NCBI GenBank assembly: GCA_038960095.1
Contig: CP152425.1
Location: 868,001 to 932,000 of the forward strand
Origin: Symbiodolus clandestinus
Lineage (GTDB): Bacteria > Pseudomonadota > Gammaproteobacteria > Enterobacterales > G038960095
Reading direction: 5' to 3'
DNA length: 64,000 nt
Under the pieces are notes generated by a model, which did no database searches, was not told the origin of the DNA, and worked only from the letters and a program-made list of their open reading frames with translations. The stretch's first letter is position 1; every line of letters starts with the position of its first letter. This document shows positions 63,326-64,000 of the stretch, piece by piece. The position numbers and the translations under genes were made by a program.

Positions 63326-64000
63326 TCAAGGCCGATATAGTACAGAGGATGTACTCAGTCGTATTTTTTGTAAATTATCTAGGTTAACTTTAATTTCTTG
63401 CAGTAGCTCATACTGGATGGCTCGACGCTTGCAGGGTGCATTATCTGTTATAGGAGCAGCACGTTGGAGCATCTCTTGATCCCAACCCCACCGCTGAAGT
63501 AAATGACGAATCAAACTTTGTCGCCAGGTAGTGTTAGTCAACGGATGGTTGGTGTGGTCGCAGATTTTGCGATAGAAACAGCGACGGATCCGCGCTAGCC
63601 GCTCGTGAGCGCCTTGTTGCTCTAGGTAGTGTGAAATATGGTTTAGCAGCTGACAATAGGAGTCGAGTTCTAAAGCTTGCCAAGAGGTTTTCTGTAGTTG
63701 CTGCTTGTAGGTTGAGGCACACCAGGAGGTTTTGGAAGCTTCTGCTGCATAACTCTCCAACAACAAATTTTTTAAGACTAATTTGTTAAGTATTAGATCG
63801 TTATTATATCGTTGCTGCTGCACTATAGAGAGGTAGTCCGTTGGTAGCCTGTCAGGTAATTTGCCGAAATCGATCCAATGATCAGAATGGATAATTCTCT
63901 GGTGATAAAGAGTAGTACAGTATTGTTGATAATTTTTTTCTTGTTCTACCGGGATCAATGGCCATAATAACCGCTTACCAGCTAAACGAACGTGTGTTCG
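63326..64000 (-). CDS. cyaA: class I adenylate cyclase CyaA, C-terminally truncated (5' end outside window)
   Basis: The frame is open from the window edge and aligns with the N-terminal catalytic half of CyaA: GKRLLWPLIPVEQEKNY, TLYHQRIIHSDHWIDFG, LKNLLLESYAAE, RIRRCFYRKICDH and LIRHLLQRWGWDQEML all have close Escherichia counterparts (for example DLVRRCFYLKVCEK, LVSEWGWDEARL). The protein then stops at 63326 after NLDNLQKIRLSTSS. In Escherichia some 400 further residues form the regulatory half, and no trace of them follows in 63203-63325. Cyclic AMP synthesis may be retained, with loss of IIA-Glc control; the intact crp gene supports a remaining role. Confidence 0.85.
   Translation of the reverse strand, partial: RTHVRLAGKRLLWPLIPVEQEKNYQQYCTTLYHQRIIHSDHWIDFGKLPDRLPTDYLSIVQQQRYNNDLILNKLVLKNLLLESYAAEASKTSWCASTYKQQLQKTSWQALELDSYCQLLNHISHYLEQQGAHERLARIRRCFYRKICDHTNHPLTNTTWRQSLIRHLLQRWGWDQEMLQRAAPITDNAPCKRRAIQYELLQEIKVNLDNLQKIRLSTSSVLYRP

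Noticed and set aside
1..64000. tRNA, rRNA or CRISPR arrays
   Set aside because: No cloverleaf signature, rRNA stretch or regularly spaced repeats were seen on either strand by reading; a dedicated scan would be needed to exclude a tRNA fully.

Overview
The window comes from a gammaproteobacterium of the Enterobacterales type, probably a host-restricted one such as an insect endosymbiont. I cannot name the genus from sequence alone. Three things support this reading. First, many blocks keep Escherichia-like gene order: ispG-hisS-yfgM-bamB, tgt-yajC-secD-secF, csrB/queF/ppnN, lptM-dapF-xerC, gntX-nfuA, feoABC, greB/ompR-envZ, rnr-rlmB, rpsF-priB-rpsR-rplI, ytfK-tamA-tamB-ytfP, artPIQM and tusDCB. 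Second, expected neighbours are missing from these blocks (rodZ, der, an intact queA, syd, cyaY, yheO, rpsL). Third, broken insertion sequences and frameshifted genes are scattered between the blocks. This is the look of an ongoing genome reduction.

Layout. 1-550: IS5-type 3' end and a small unknown ORF. 563-6251 (minus): bamB, yfgM, hisS, ispG and a dicarboxylate/amino-acid symporter. 6804-9513: an AT-rich pair, an inverse-autotransporter protein carrying a helix-hairpin-helix motif and a two-TM coiled-coil protein. 9786-14123: tgt and the Sec accessory genes. 14356-16035: a probable NEL-type E3 ubiquitin ligase effector. 16077-16240 (minus): a compact CsrB-like RNA. 16622-18979: queF and ppnN. 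19324-20973: an ankyrin gene and an IS5 relic. 21059-28581 (minus): xerC, dapF, lptM, a frameshifted Sel1 lipoprotein, nfuA, gntX, feoCBA. 28932-34207: greB, ompR, a sensorless envZ, rnr, rlmB. 34232-34660: an unknown ORF. 34899-42714: ribosomal genes, priB, ytfK, tamAB, ytfP. 42737-46333: bioY and artPIQM. 46348-50606: an ankyrin relic and a cluster of IS3, IS5, IS1182 and IS110 sequence. 50642-52473 (minus): tusBCD and fkpA. 53004-58451: a CatB-like acetyltransferase, crp, mnmE, metL. 58583-60489: an intact-looking IS3 element and an IS3 relic. 60661-64000: a 29-residue membrane peptide, a MarC-family protein, a large unknown protein, and the 3' end of a shortened cyaA.

How the genes work together. 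The core genes cover tRNA modification (tgt and queF for queuosine; mnmE and tusBCD for wobble uridine), envelope biogenesis (bamB, yfgM, secDF-yajC, tamAB, fkpA, dapF), scavenging (bioY, art, feo, symporter) and cAMP-CRP, OmpR and Csr control. Several multidomain proteins look trimmed to one working part: EnvZ lacks its membrane sensor, CyaA ends after its catalytic half, and MetL appears to keep aspartokinase but to have lost homoserine dehydrogenase active-site residues.

The accessory genes (NEL ligase, ankyrin proteins, coiled-coil membrane protein, inverse autotransporter) suggest direct interaction with a eukaryotic host. No secretion apparatus lies inside the window.
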